A DNA stretch of 64,000 nucleotides from Promethearchaeota archaeon. GTDB lineage: Archaea; Asgardarchaeota; Lokiarchaeia; Sigyniarchaeales; SOKP01. Below, in pieces: positions 9,287 through 18,439 of this stretch. Both the position numbers and the translations under genes were made by a program. The notes beneath the pieces are model-generated. The model was not told the origin of the DNA. It did not search any database and worked only from the letters and a program-made list of their open reading frames with translations. Where the stretch lies: assembly GCA_013375475.1 (NCBI GenBank), contig JABXKD010000001.1, forward strand, positions 106,789 to 170,788, written 5' to 3'. Position 1 is the stretch's first letter. The number at the start of each line of letters is the position of its first letter.

Positions 9287-11311
9287 TTATATCCACTGTT
9301 TTATACTAAGATTTATTTTTTCGTCCTTATAAGCAATAAGAATATCATCGCTTCCAAAAGGAGTATTACTTGTAATATTGTCATAGCGCATATATTTATC
9401 GGTCCCAATAACCGATCCATTTACTCTCAGTTTTTTATTCCAACCGACGGACATTTCTCCAATGGAAGGTGATTTATATTTAACGCTCAATCTTTTGTAG
9501 CAGAGTTCAGATTCGCTAACTTTATCGATAAAATTCTCGAAAGAATGATATTGATTCTTATTACCCATCTCGACAATCCAAATATTCTTTCTACCTTTAG
9601 AAAGCACCTCACTCTCTTTATACACTCCTTTATTTTGCCAAAAATATTCTTTCATTGATCGAAGTGCGATATATCCCTCGTTTTTTACTCCGAATATCCA
9701 GCCATTTTTCTCAATAACATTGTCGAATCTTTGTTTTGGGAAAAATGCGTGTGTAAAGTCAAGAATTTTCTTAATTAGTATTTTAGGTACTTTAGGAGTT
9801 TTATAAATAATGATCCCGACATTTTTATGTTGAATGGCTTTCGGTAGGAAACCGTTTCCGTGCCAGTACGCATCGGGTGAAACTTCACCATAACCTCCAG
9901 GATGAGTAGTAAAACATACAGCCTCATCGTCCAGAGTAGCTTTCCAGATATGGTGTTGGTCACCGCCATAGCTTTTACGATAATTTTGAGATGTGCTTAA
10001 GATATAATCCTTGGTTCTATATGTATAAATATTATTTTCTTCACGAACATTCCTTGAAACATCCTTCTTAAACACTAAAGATATCAGATTAGTTAACTTA
10101 ATGTACCTACCAATCTTAATTATTTTTTTTAATCCTAGAAATTCGCGAAAGAAGTCATTAGTCCACCAGTTAAACTTATCAAGCATTAAAACCATGTGAT
10201 TAATTGTCCTAGGATGTGCATACCCCCCAAATGACAATAAACCCATGGCGCTCTCTAAATTTAGTTTCCCATAACCCCATTTTTTGGCATCTTTAAACTT
10301 GATACTAACCCTTTGTTTATTTATCCACTCAAGGTTGTTAGTATCAGTAGCAATATCAAAAATAACTTTATGGAGCTCATACTTCTTGCTTAACGTAAAA
10401 ACAACGGTGCTCATATTTTCCTGTTTTGTGAATCTACCCATGCCAAACATAAGTTTTGATATATCAATTGTCGCGTCTTGATATGGATTTAGCTTTGGTT
10501 TGGTGTAAGTTCTCCCGTGCGTACAAGACAACATCCCATAATAACTGTTTATAGCCATATCGTAAAGCATCAAATCAATTACAACTTTTGACTTATTTGC
10601 TAGTATTGTATCCTCAGAAAAATCTAATAAGTTAAGTAAGGGAGGAAAATCCTCTTCATAATAGACGTTAGAGAGCCACTCGTTAAATCCAGTATAAAAT
10701 CTTAAATAAAGCCACTTATCAATTCTTTTCTTTGCCTTAACCATTTTCTCTTTACCTGTCATTCCGGAATTAGTAAAAATTTCATCTTTGAACAGTTGTC
10801 CTACTAAATACTCACAGGAACTAAAGAGAATATGGTGGTTCTCGGTCCAATAACACATAGAATCGATTCCTGGCTCGTCGGGCCAATATTTAAAACCTAA
10901 AATTGTTTGTTTAGCAGCTTCTTTAAACTCATCGCTAAGTAAATTACTATCAATCAATTGGTAATACAATCTAATAATTCCTGTTAGAACGAAATCAGCA
11001 CAATCATAACGAGAGTTGATAAATTCTAGCGCAGAGAAAAGAATTTTCATGTGAATTGGCCCCCTATTTTCGCTAATTCGAATTAGCTCATAATAGAATC
11101 CTTTTAAATTCTCACTCGATGGATTCATTAACACATGCTTTATAAAAAGCTGCTTTCTATCCTCATAACTAAGGGAAGTTAAATCTCTTGTATACGAATC
11201 TTCTACAACTACTTTGGGATATCCTTCAGGAAGATCATTTAATCCTTCTAATTTGGAGATTTGAACGCTAGATTCTTTAGGAGTCTCTGGTTTTATTTCA
11301 TCTTTTTTCAT
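9287..11311 (-). CDS. Probable (alpha/alpha)-toroid glycan lyase or heparinase-like protein
   Basis: A 674-residue protein. The front half is helix-rich and contains CYWTENHHILF followed by a second helix with EYLVGQLF at about residues 150-175. This pattern recurs in uncharacterised heparinase II/III-like and other (alpha/alpha)6-toroid proteins. The back half (from about 350) looks beta-rich, with GGDQHHIWKATLDDEAVCF and HPGGYGEVSPDAYWHGNG. Adjacent His and Tyr residues could form a lyase active site, but this is inferred. No signal peptide is present; the first 25 residues are Lys/Glu/Pro-rich. With the sialidase-like and GH2 genes it suggests glycan breakdown. A hydrolase or an enzyme of another toroid family remains possible. 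Confidence 0.6.
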   Translation of the reverse strand: MKKDEIKPETPKESSVQISKLEGLNDLPEGYPKVVVEDSYTRDLTSLSYEDRKQLFIKHVLMNPSSENLKGFYYELIRISENRGPIHMKILFSALEFINSRYDCADFVLTGIIRLYYQLIDSNLLSDEFKEAAKQTILGFKYWPDEPGIDSMCYWTENHHILFSSCEYLVGQLFKDEIFTNSGMTGKEKMVKAKKRIDKWLYLRFYTGFNEWLSNVYYEEDFPPLLNLLDFSEDTILANKSKVVIDLMLYDMAINSYYGMLSCTHGRTYTKPKLNPYQDATIDISKLMFGMGRFTKQENMSTVVFTLSKKYELHKVIFDIATDTNNLEWINKQRVSIKFKDAKKWGYGKLNLESAMGLLSFGGYAHPRTINHMVLMLDKFNWWTNDFFREFLGLKKIIKIGRYIKLTNLISLVFKKDVSRNVREENNIYTYRTKDYILSTSQNYRKSYGGDQHHIWKATLDDEAVCFTTHPGGYGEVSPDAYWHGNGFLPKAIQHKNVGIIIYKTPKVPKILIKKILDFTHAFFPKQRFDNVIEKNGWIFGVKNEGYIALRSMKEYFWQNKGVYKESEVLSKGRKNIWIVEMGNKNQYHSFENFIDKVSESELCYKRLSVKYKSPSIGEMSVGWNKKLRVNGSVIGTDKYMRYDNITSNTPFGSDDILIAYKDEKINLSIKQWI

Positions 11312-11424
11312 CTATTTACTTAGTTGATGAGAAAATATAATTTTTTCCTCAATAGTTAAGTTCTTAATTAATCTGATGTTCTTAATTTTTACACTCTCTA
11401 AAATAACTAAAAAAGTGAGAAATT

Positions 11425-12507
11425 ATGTCTCAAGATGATCAAATTTACCGTAATTTGCAGATACATCTAAATAAAATGCCGATCGGATTTCCTCCCAGCG
11501 AAACTGGCACCGATATAAAGGTTTTAAAAGCGTTTTTCACGTCAGATGAAGCTTTACTAGCAACTTTTTTGGACTATAATCCTATTTCCCTAAGGAAAAT
11601 TCACCAAAGAGCTAAAAATCTAGGTATGACAATGGAGCAAGTTGAACAAGAGTTGGACTCCATGGTTCAAAAAAAAATTATCTATGTGGATGTTAATCCC
11701 CAGACAGGTAAAAAATTTTACGGGAACTTACCGTACGCTATAGGATTCTTTGAAACTCACATCAATAGACTTACCAAAGAGATGGCAGAGGCTTTTGACG
11801 AATACAATCTACCTTTTATCAAGGAGTTTTTGGGTGAGAAGACGGGATTGCCTCAAATGAGGACGGTTCCCATTAATGCCTCAATAACTCATGAGAATAA
11901 CGTAATGAGTTATGATAATGCCCGAGACATTCTCGAGAATGTAGAGGGTCCATACGCGGTTGCACCGTGCGTGTGCGTTCAAGCGAGGGAGATTATAGGA
12001 AAAAAATGCGAACATGATATGATTGAAAGATGCATGGTGAATAGTCAATCATACATCGATAGTGGGGACGCTAGAGAAATAACTAAAGCAGAAGCAGTAG
12101 AAATTTTGCAAAAAGCTGAGGAAAAAGGACTTGTAATCCAGCCAACAAATAACAAAGCCACTGGAGGTTTTTGTCTTTGCTGTGGTTGTTGCTGTGGTAT
12201 TTTGTCTAATGGTAAATTGCTCGAAAAACCAGCTGAACTATTCGCAACAAATTATTATTCAGAAGTAGACGATGAAGAATGTACTGGCTGTCGTACGTGT
12301 GAAGAAGTGTGTCCTATGGATGCTATTACTGTTAACGAAGTGTCTCATATTAATCTAGAGCGGTGTATTGGATGTGGTGTGTGTGTTTCTAAATGTCCTT
12401 CCGAAGCAATCCACCTTCGAGATAAAGAAGAGAAAATCGTACCTCCAGAAGATGGAGCTGATTTAATCGCGAAAATAACGAAGAAAAAATTAGAGTTAAA
12501 CCAATAA
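11425..12507 (+). CDS. 4Fe-4S ferredoxin with winged-helix-like N-terminus (CCxCCC family, form B)
   Basis: A 360-residue protein that differs from the SCP2-like paralogues. Its N-terminus (DDQIYRNLQIHLNKMPIGFP, then LLATFLDYNPISLRKIHQRA) looks like the helical, winged-helix-like front of a widespread uncharacterised bacterial 4Fe-4S family. It then has RTVPINAS, a CVC...IGKKCEHD...C segment, TKAEAVEILQKAEEKGLV, the block CLCCGCCC, and two complete motifs (CTGCRTCEEVCP and CIGCGVCVSKCP), both with Pro. It is probably a cytosolic electron carrier or redox subunit. Its closest relative in the window is the gene at 37.2 kb. It may be the ancestral or imported form from which the SCP2 forms differ, but that is inference. 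Confidence 0.85.
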   Translation: MSQDDQIYRNLQIHLNKMPIGFPPSETGTDIKVLKAFFTSDEALLATFLDYNPISLRKIHQRAKNLGMTMEQVEQELDSMVQKKIIYVDVNPQTGKKFYGNLPYAIGFFETHINRLTKEMAEAFDEYNLPFIKEFLGEKTGLPQMRTVPINASITHENNVMSYDNARDILENVEGPYAVAPCVCVQAREIIGKKCEHDMIERCMVNSQSYIDSGDAREITKAEAVEILQKAEEKGLVIQPTNNKATGGFCLCCGCCCGILSNGKLLEKPAELFATNYYSEVDDEECTGCRTCEEVCPMDAITVNEVSHINLERCIGCGVCVSKCPSEAIHLRDKEEKIVPPEDGADLIAKITKKKLELNQ

Positions 12508-12554
12508 AATCTTAAATTTTCATTTTAACAATAATTATTCTCTGACAAAGTTCT

Positions 12555-12659
12555 CCGAGCGTGACCCAATTGGAAGATGGCACCATTGTTGCTGCTTATC
12601 ACGAATATAGCGACGACGAACAACCTATCCACTATTTGATGTGCACTCGTTTTAAATTG
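12555..12659 (+). pseudogene. Remnant of a sialidase-like gene (last ~35 codons)
   Basis: Reading from AGC at 12558 gives SVTQLEDGTIVAAYHEYS, then DDEQPIHYLMCTRFKL. This is almost identical to the C-terminus of the sialidase-like protein encoded at 6642-6749, at both DNA and protein level. The normal stop is lost and the frame runs on into unrelated residues. Nothing upstream of about 12553 matches. This is therefore the 3' stub of a second sialidase copy. Confidence 0.9.
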
Positions 12660-12735
12660 TGCATGGAGCTAAAAAAAATTCAGTTCTTTAAGCAAGAAAT
12701 GTTTATAAGAAAATAAAATGGAGAAAATTAAAAAT

Positions 12736-13634
12736 ATGAACGAAACAGAAAAAAATACGAACTTGTTTACAGCTTACGTGTTCTCATCTTATCATATGTT
12801 ATTGCATTTATTATAGCTATTCTCGTAGGTATAATTTTTAGTTTCTTGCATCCACTTCTCATGATTTTACTTGCGGATCTAGCAGCAACAATCGTAATAT
12901 TCATCATCAGCACAATCGTAAAAAACACAAGTTTGTACGATCCTTATTGGAATACAGTTCCTTTAATAATTGCTTTATAATATTTGTTATTTCCTCAGCT
13001 AATTAACCGGAATATTGTAGATGTAATAGTTGTTTTTGTGCTAGTATCTATTTATTCAGTACGCCTTATTCATAACTGGGTAAAACAGTGGAGAGGATTA
13101 GGGCATGAAGATTGGAGATATACCAATTACAGGCTAAAAATGGGTAATAAATTCTGGGTTATCAACCTTACAGGATTACAATTAATGCCAACAATAATGG
13201 TCTATTTGGGATCAATATCTTTATACCCCGTTCTTTCTTTGAGAACGAGTTCACTCGGACTTTTAGATATTATTGCTATAATTGTAACCGCTACTGCTAT
13301 TACTTTGGAAGCATTGGCTGATCAGCAATCATATAAGTTCAGAAGGAATCGTGAAAATTCTCAAGAATTTATTACAACAGGTTTATGGAAATTTTCAAGA
13401 CACCCTAATTATCTTGGAGAGGTAATGTTCTGGTGGGGATTGTATATTTTTTCTTTAGCTGCCAATATTTTGTATTTCTGGGCGATAATTGGGCCAATTG
13501 CAATGACTATACTTTTTTATGTAGTGAGTATTCCTCCAATGGAGAAGCGAAACCTGGAAAGGAAACCAGATTATCCGGAATATAAGAAAAACACTTCAAA
13601 GTTAATACTTTGGTTTCCAAAGAAAAGAAATTAG
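12736..13634 (+). pseudogene. Broken DUF1295 / steroid-reductase-like membrane methyltransferase-type protein
   Basis: The intact part (from TTG 12984, 216 residues) has four or so membrane segments and ends with FSRHPNYLGEVMFWWGLY and KRKPDYPEYKK-like residues. These are typical of DUF1295, in the 3-oxo-5-alpha-steroid dehydrogenase/isoprenylcysteine methyltransferase group. Upstream in the same frame lies a clear N-terminal half (RVLILSYVIAFIIAILVGII, then NTSLYDPYWNTVP), interrupted by TAA at 12978-12980. The ATG at 12736 is out of frame with it. One more A in the seven-A run near 12750 would give MNETEKKYELVYS and join the frames. Two lesions indicate a pseudogene, though an assembly error in the A-run is possible. 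It sits between a sialidase stub and a ferredoxin stub. Confidence 0.75.
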
Positions 13635-13671
13635 CATTTAATAATTTCATAATATTATTTGATGAAAATGA

Positions 13672-13734
13672 TGGGATCCAAAGAGGATAGAGGAGTTAAT
13701 CAGTCGAACTGAAGCGAGTGTTGATGTTTCATAA
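13672..13734 (+). pseudogene. Remnant of a CCxCCC-ferredoxin gene (last ~20 codons)
   Basis: The frame reads DPKRIEELISRTEASVDVS then TAA. It matches the C-termini of paralogues 1 and 5 (DDPKRLDEFIRRIEAKVDVS in paralogue 5). An in-frame TGA lies directly before it at 13669-13671, and no cluster motif remains. It is the tail of a lost ferredoxin copy downstream of the broken DUF1295 gene. Confidence 0.88.
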
Positions 13735-13779
13735 CTATATACTAGTAAATTTTATAATCAAAAGATTAAATAAAAAAAA

Positions 13780-15537
13780 TTATTGATATACGCCTTTATG
13801 AGCGTAAACCGTTTCAAGAATGCGTTCAAACCGTTTCAAATCTTGAACAGGTTTTTTAATCATTTTTAGGCAATATTCCATTTGTTTCTCGTTAGTCATA
13901 GGTTTCGAATATAATTTTGTGGCAAACAATGAAAAATCACGAATCAAGCAATCAAAAATTTGTTCGATTAGATCATCATCCTCTCCATAAATCTCAGCAT
14001 TTTCAAGTATTAGCTGTCCATAGACTGCGAGAGTAAATAACTCTCCAGTAATCAACACAAAATCGATATCTCTTCCCTGTTCTGGGGTAGCAGGGGCCTT
14101 AATACACATTTCCTTAAAAATGTCGATTTGTTCTTTCAATATGTTAACATTTGGGAGATTATATTTATTGTATGCAATATGGTAATCATGGAAAGTGATT
14201 TTGCCTAAATCTTGAGCAGATCCTTGATTAAACAGAAAAGAATCGTTTCTATCATCTATGATCTTCGGAACATCTGGATATTCTTGGTTAGGAACACTTA
14301 GACCAAAGTAGTTGGGGAGGAATTTTACAATGAGTGCCATATTTACGTGTGCTGTTCCCTCTAGCTTTGGATTAGCAGCGATATACATCATTGCGCCATT
14401 AAAGAATGTGTCCTTCTCATATCCTTTTGCAGCAATAATATCATGTAGTAAATTCATAACTACTACACCCTCAGTAGTGACCTTCATTTTAATAATGGGA
14501 TTATATAATAAATACCGTCTATCACTTAGTGATGCTGTACGAATATAATCTTTCGATCTTAAAGAAACAAGTTTCATTGCTATTAATCTGCAGTAGGAAT
14601 CAACGAAAAATTGTTTTATATGAGAAAACTCAGTTACCGCGTGATTATACAATATTCTATTTGATGCATGGTTGATAGCCTCATAGAACGCATGCTCACA
14701 TATTCCAATACTTGACCATCCAAGCTGGTATTTCCCTACATTGACTGCGTTTAACGCCATATCCCAAGCTTCTTGGCCTTTAGCTAATATCTCATTCTCG
14801 GTTACTGGATAATCTTTTAGGGCGTATTCAGCAACATAATTTTGATTGTGCGTTATATTTTTGATGGTTTCATATCCCTCAATTTCAAAATTTGCTGCAA
14901 AAAAAACATAACTGCTTTTATCTTTCCGTGATTCTGGATATTGAAGAATATTTCCCTCTTTATCAGAAATTTTTCCGAAAGTTGAGGTGAATGCAGCAGT
15001 TTGACCATTTCCAATGTAATATTTACTTCCATTGGCTCTATAAGTTCCATCTTCTTGAGGGATTAACCTCATTTCAGAGGAGTATAAATCTGCACCGTGT
15101 TCTTTTTCGGAAAGTCCAAATGCAAAGATTCCACCATCAATCAAAGCTTGAGCAGTCCGCTTTTTTATTATCTCATTTTTACTCATCCAAAGAGGCCCAA
15201 GACCCAAAATACTCACTTGCCATGTATACCAATAGGGTGGACCATAAAAACTAGTAATTTCATTAAAATAGCAATTACGATTAGTATCCCAGTGAGCATC
15301 TGGATTGCCTTCCAACGCATATTCTGAGGGAGTTAAAAGAGACGAAAAGATCTTTTCTTTCTTTTGAAACTCAATAAAATCTTCATACCATACACACGCA
15401 TGGTCATCTTCAAGAATTTTCTCCAAACCTTTATTTTCAAAGAAGTTTATGGTTTTTAACATGATTTCCTTTGATTTTTCATCAAGTTCCGAAAAATCAG
15501 GATTTTTTGGATTAAATAATTTTATCATTGTTTTCAT
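13780..15537 (-). CDS. Acyl-CoA dehydrogenase family protein
   Basis: A 585-residue flavoenzyme of the acyl-CoA dehydrogenase/oxidase superfamily. FAFGLSEKEHGADLYSSE (about residues 135-152) is the FAD/substrate loop normally written TEPxxGSD. It is followed by the beta-domain stretch GTYRANGSKYYIGNG. The helical C-terminal half contains VVMNLLHDIIAAKGYEKD and LIVKFLPNYFG. The extra 200 residues over a standard 380-residue enzyme suggest the longer acyl-CoA oxidase-like or ACAD-C-extended type. It would oxidise an acyl-CoA to enoyl-CoA, passing electrons to a flavoprotein or ferredoxin. Which acyl chain it uses is unknown. It stands alone, leftward, between two remnant-rich gaps. Confidence 0.88.
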   Translation of the reverse strand: MKTMIKLFNPKNPDFSELDEKSKEIMLKTINFFENKGLEKILEDDHACVWYEDFIEFQKKEKIFSSLLTPSEYALEGNPDAHWDTNRNCYFNEITSFYGPPYWYTWQVSILGLGPLWMSKNEIIKKRTAQALIDGGIFAFGLSEKEHGADLYSSEMRLIPQEDGTYRANGSKYYIGNGQTAAFTSTFGKISDKEGNILQYPESRKDKSSYVFFAANFEIEGYETIKNITHNQNYVAEYALKDYPVTENEILAKGQEAWDMALNAVNVGKYQLGWSSIGICEHAFYEAINHASNRILYNHAVTEFSHIKQFFVDSYCRLIAMKLVSLRSKDYIRTASLSDRRYLLYNPIIKMKVTTEGVVVMNLLHDIIAAKGYEKDTFFNGAMMYIAANPKLEGTAHVNMALIVKFLPNYFGLSVPNQEYPDVPKIIDDRNDSFLFNQGSAQDLGKITFHDYHIAYNKYNLPNVNILKEQIDIFKEMCIKAPATPEQGRDIDFVLITGELFTLAVYGQLILENAEIYGEDDDLIEQIFDCLIRDFSLFATKLYSKPMTNEKQMEYCLKMIKKPVQDLKRFERILETVYAHKGVYQ

Positions 15538-15760
15538 TACCTTTTGAATCTATAAAAAATTAAATTAAAGATAAAATATATTTTTTCTTGAAAAATGTTC
15601 TAATGCTCTACTAATAAAAATTCTTCAATAAATCATAGAAAGAAATGGCTAGCAATGCACTCAATAATTAGATTTCAGATTAATTCTATAAGAAAAACAT
15701 ACACTAAAAATCTTCGACAAGCGCTTTAATCTCCTCGATTAAAAAAAACTCTTTTTTCGG

Positions 15761-16792
15761 TTAAGGATTAATTATTATTTTTACGCGCTCTGGTGTTTTC
15801 ATTGTTTTCATAGCTTCGTGAATATCATCCAGTTTGAATTTATGTGTTATAATTTTATTTGGATCGACAAATCCTTTCTCCATTAACCTAATTGAACTCT
15901 GCATAACTTTTGGATACACCGAAAATGATGCATCTACACGTGTTTCTTTCCAATGAACATCAGCGGGAGAAATTGCGATTGTCCCTTCCGTAGTAACTCC
16001 AAATTCGTTTACCCGAGTTCCGCGCCTACATAAATCAAACGCTAGTTGGGCGGCTGCTAAAGGTCCTGCGGCTTCAAAAACAATATCAGGTCCATTTGGG
16101 AGGATCTCATATACTGCTTTAATCGCGTCTGTTTTTTGAGAGTTTATTAAATGAGTAGCACCACATTTTTTTGAAAATTCTAGGCGCCAATCTTCAATAT
16201 CAATCATAATTATGCTCGCTGCTCCCGCTCTTTCCGCTATCATGGAAGCAAGTAAACCCATAGCTCCCGCACCAATAATAACGAGATCTTCAGAAATTCT
16301 CAATTCTGAATATTCGATCATTCCCTTGTACGAGCCTGCGAGAGGTTCCGCTAACGCAGCAGCATCAAAAGTAATATTTTTTGGTTTTTGATAAAGAGAA
16401 TTCTCCGGAACAAGAACGTACTCGGCAAACGCACCGTCAATGATTGTATCCATGCCGTCTCCACCAATGACAGCGCCATTTTTGCAATACTGCGCGAATC
16501 CTCTCCTACAATCTTCGCATATTCCACAGTTAGAAACAGGAGAAGCAATGATTTCATCGTATGGCTTAAAAAACTTTACATTATCACCAACTTGTTCAAC
16601 TACTCCTGAGAATTCGTGCCCGCATATAGTTGGAAAGTTCACATTTGTTCGCTCCCCTGAATACGCCTTGTGATCGGTCATACAAATCCCACACGCTTTC
16701 ACTCTAACAAGAGCCATATCTTTCGTGGGAATCGGTGTTGGGATTTCTTTTACTACTAAATTCTTTACGCCTTCTAATACGGCAGCTTTCAT
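15761..16792 (-). CDS. Zinc-dependent alcohol dehydrogenase (MDR family)
   Basis: A 343-residue medium-chain dehydrogenase. Catalytic zinc ligands are C37 in CGICMTDH and H59-E60 in CGHEFSGV. Structural zinc ligands are C89, C92, C95 and C103 in CGICEDCRRGFAQYC. The NAD(P)-binding Rossmann motif is IGAGAMGLLAS, followed by the acidic D-I-E in MIDIEDWR, which favours NAD over NADP. The closest functional groups are threonine, sorbitol and related polyol dehydrogenases, but the substrate cannot be fixed. It is monocistronic by position, with over 200 non-coding bases on each side. Confidence 0.9.
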   Translation of the reverse strand: MKAAVLEGVKNLVVKEIPTPIPTKDMALVRVKACGICMTDHKAYSGERTNVNFPTICGHEFSGVVEQVGDNVKFFKPYDEIIASPVSNCGICEDCRRGFAQYCKNGAVIGGDGMDTIIDGAFAEYVLVPENSLYQKPKNITFDAAALAEPLAGSYKGMIEYSELRISEDLVIIGAGAMGLLASMIAERAGAASIIMIDIEDWRLEFSKKCGATHLINSQKTDAIKAVYEILPNGPDIVFEAAGPLAAAQLAFDLCRRGTRVNEFGVTTEGTIAISPADVHWKETRVDASFSVYPKVMQSSIRLMEKGFVDPNKIITHKFKLDDIHEAMKTMKTPERVKIIINP

Positions 16793-17036
16793 GAGTATAT
16801 GAATTGTTTCTTTCTAATGAATTTTATGTTTCAGGATTCACTAGACGAGTTAAAGAAAAAAAAATAATGTTATTTCCTTAAATCACGGCAAGATATTATG
16901 ATCTGAGATTACAAGTTAAGTAGCTATTCTTAACCAGTATAATATTATAAAATAAGAATATAATTATTATTCAAGATTACGATAATTCGAAACCAATGGA
17001 AATAAATGTTCAAGGATTATTTTAACTAAGGCTAAA

Positions 17037-18203
17037 TCAGTCTACTGTAACGTGAGACTCTAATTCTTCAATTAACGCATCAACATTGCTTAAATCATTA
17101 AATGTTATAGAGATTGCATCGCTAGGGCAGGCTTCCACACACCTTCCACAACCAATACATCGATCTGTAATATGTGCTTTACCATCTATCATTTCATTCC
17201 CGTTCCAAACACAAGCTTCAATACAATCTTCACATCCAACACATGCGTCTTCGTCAACCACTACATTAAGCCCTTCTATTTTATGTATAAATTTAAGCCT
17301 ACTTGAGGCATGTTTCAGAATTGGAATATCTACGCAGCAGCAAGGACAACAAAAACATGCCGACATGAATTTTCCTGTATCTTCAATACCCGCCCCTACA
17401 GCCTCATCCATGGCTCTTCCGAGGAGTGGAATCAAACCATCGTCAATAGCTCTTTTCACTAGTTCCAAGGCTTCTTCCTTTGTTGCAACATGCTTTCTAT
17501 CTTCATCTATCGGCAAATTTAATGTATCATCGCCCATGTTTAAGCATCCTATTGAATGATCGTGTTTTTGACAGTTATTACTGACCCTGCAGCCACATTT
17601 ATTCAAAATGACGATATTGCTCGCTTTATCAATAAAGTGTTTAAACACAGCATAAGGAATAACTTGATTTTCATATGTCCCAAGAGATTGATTGATTGGG
17701 ATGAAAAATCCAATATCCTCATCAGACATTCGTGTTGCCACCAATTTTCGCAAGATGGGTAATTTAGATAGCATGTAAGGATGATACTCTTTCTCTCTAT
17801 TAAATCGAGCATTTATGAATGGTTTATTGTTTCTTACTCGCTTTTCCCCTGTTTCAGTTTTGATTGTCTTCCAGGAATCCGTGTAATTTATTCTAAACGC
17901 TCCTTTATAACCCGGACCGTAGTTAAACTCAAAGACTTCCCCTTTTAAGAATCGAAGGGCTAACTCTTTATTCCTTATTACCAAAGATATATCGGGATTT
18001 TCTAAAATTTCACCGAACTTGTAAGGTATTGAATCTTTCTTAAAGGTTTGAGATCCCCGAATTTTAAAAGGTAATTTCCATTGAACGTGTAATTCTTCAA
18101 TAGTTTCCATATCTTTCTCATAAATTTTGTCATTCGGTGCTGCTTTCTCTTGATCCTTCAACATTTCTAGAAATGCTGATTCGAGTTCTTGTTTATCTAC
18201 CAT
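17037..18203 (-). CDS. CCxCCC-ferredoxin paralogue 8, SCP2-like form
   Basis: A 388-residue member on the minus strand. The N-terminal region has VQWKLPFKIRGSQTFKK, where GYQIF of other members is GSQTF. The Cys-His segment is CGCRVSNNCQKHDHS...C; the block is CFCCPCCC. Cluster motifs are CVGCEDCIEAC and CIGCGRCVEACP. The linker between the last two motifs is one residue shorter than usual (ITDRCIGC against NQxRCLGC). It ends in TVD. It is transcribed divergently from the ferredoxin-nitroreductase gene across a 236-base gap. Confidence 0.87.
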   Translation of the reverse strand: MVDKQELESAFLEMLKDQEKAAPNDKIYEKDMETIEELHVQWKLPFKIRGSQTFKKDSIPYKFGEILENPDISLVIRNKELALRFLKGEVFEFNYGPGYKGAFRINYTDSWKTIKTETGEKRVRNNKPFINARFNREKEYHPYMLSKLPILRKLVATRMSDEDIGFFIPINQSLGTYENQVIPYAVFKHFIDKASNIVILNKCGCRVSNNCQKHDHSIGCLNMGDDTLNLPIDEDRKHVATKEEALELVKRAIDDGLIPLLGRAMDEAVGAGIEDTGKFMSACFCCPCCCVDIPILKHASSRLKFIHKIEGLNVVVDEDACVGCEDCIEACVWNGNEMIDGKAHITDRCIGCGRCVEACPSDAISITFNDLSNVDALIEELESHVTVD

Positions 18204-18439
18204 AATATCACTTAATATAGTTTTAAAAATTGTTAATTTAATTATTTACTTCAACTAAATTGAATTTTTCGAATGTAAAAAATGTTTTTCTTTATTGAAA
18301 AAAAGGGATTTCAGAATACACAGAAAACTCAAATGAACCATCATCAACTTCATGAACATGTGCAATCTTTTGATGGATTTGAAAATATTGCAATAATTCC
18401 TTAAAAAATATAAAACTAATCATATTAGATTTAATTATT

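Noticed and set aside
15707..15745. Minus strand reads LIEEIKALVEDF-stop, like a ferredoxin tail
   Set aside because: Too short and too far from the family ending (DVS/DIS) to call; could be chance.
18292..18420. Minus-strand frame ending HEVDDGSFEFSVYSEIPFF
   Set aside because: Protein-like residue pattern, but no start site or family; it runs into the nitroreductase start region. Possible relic only.
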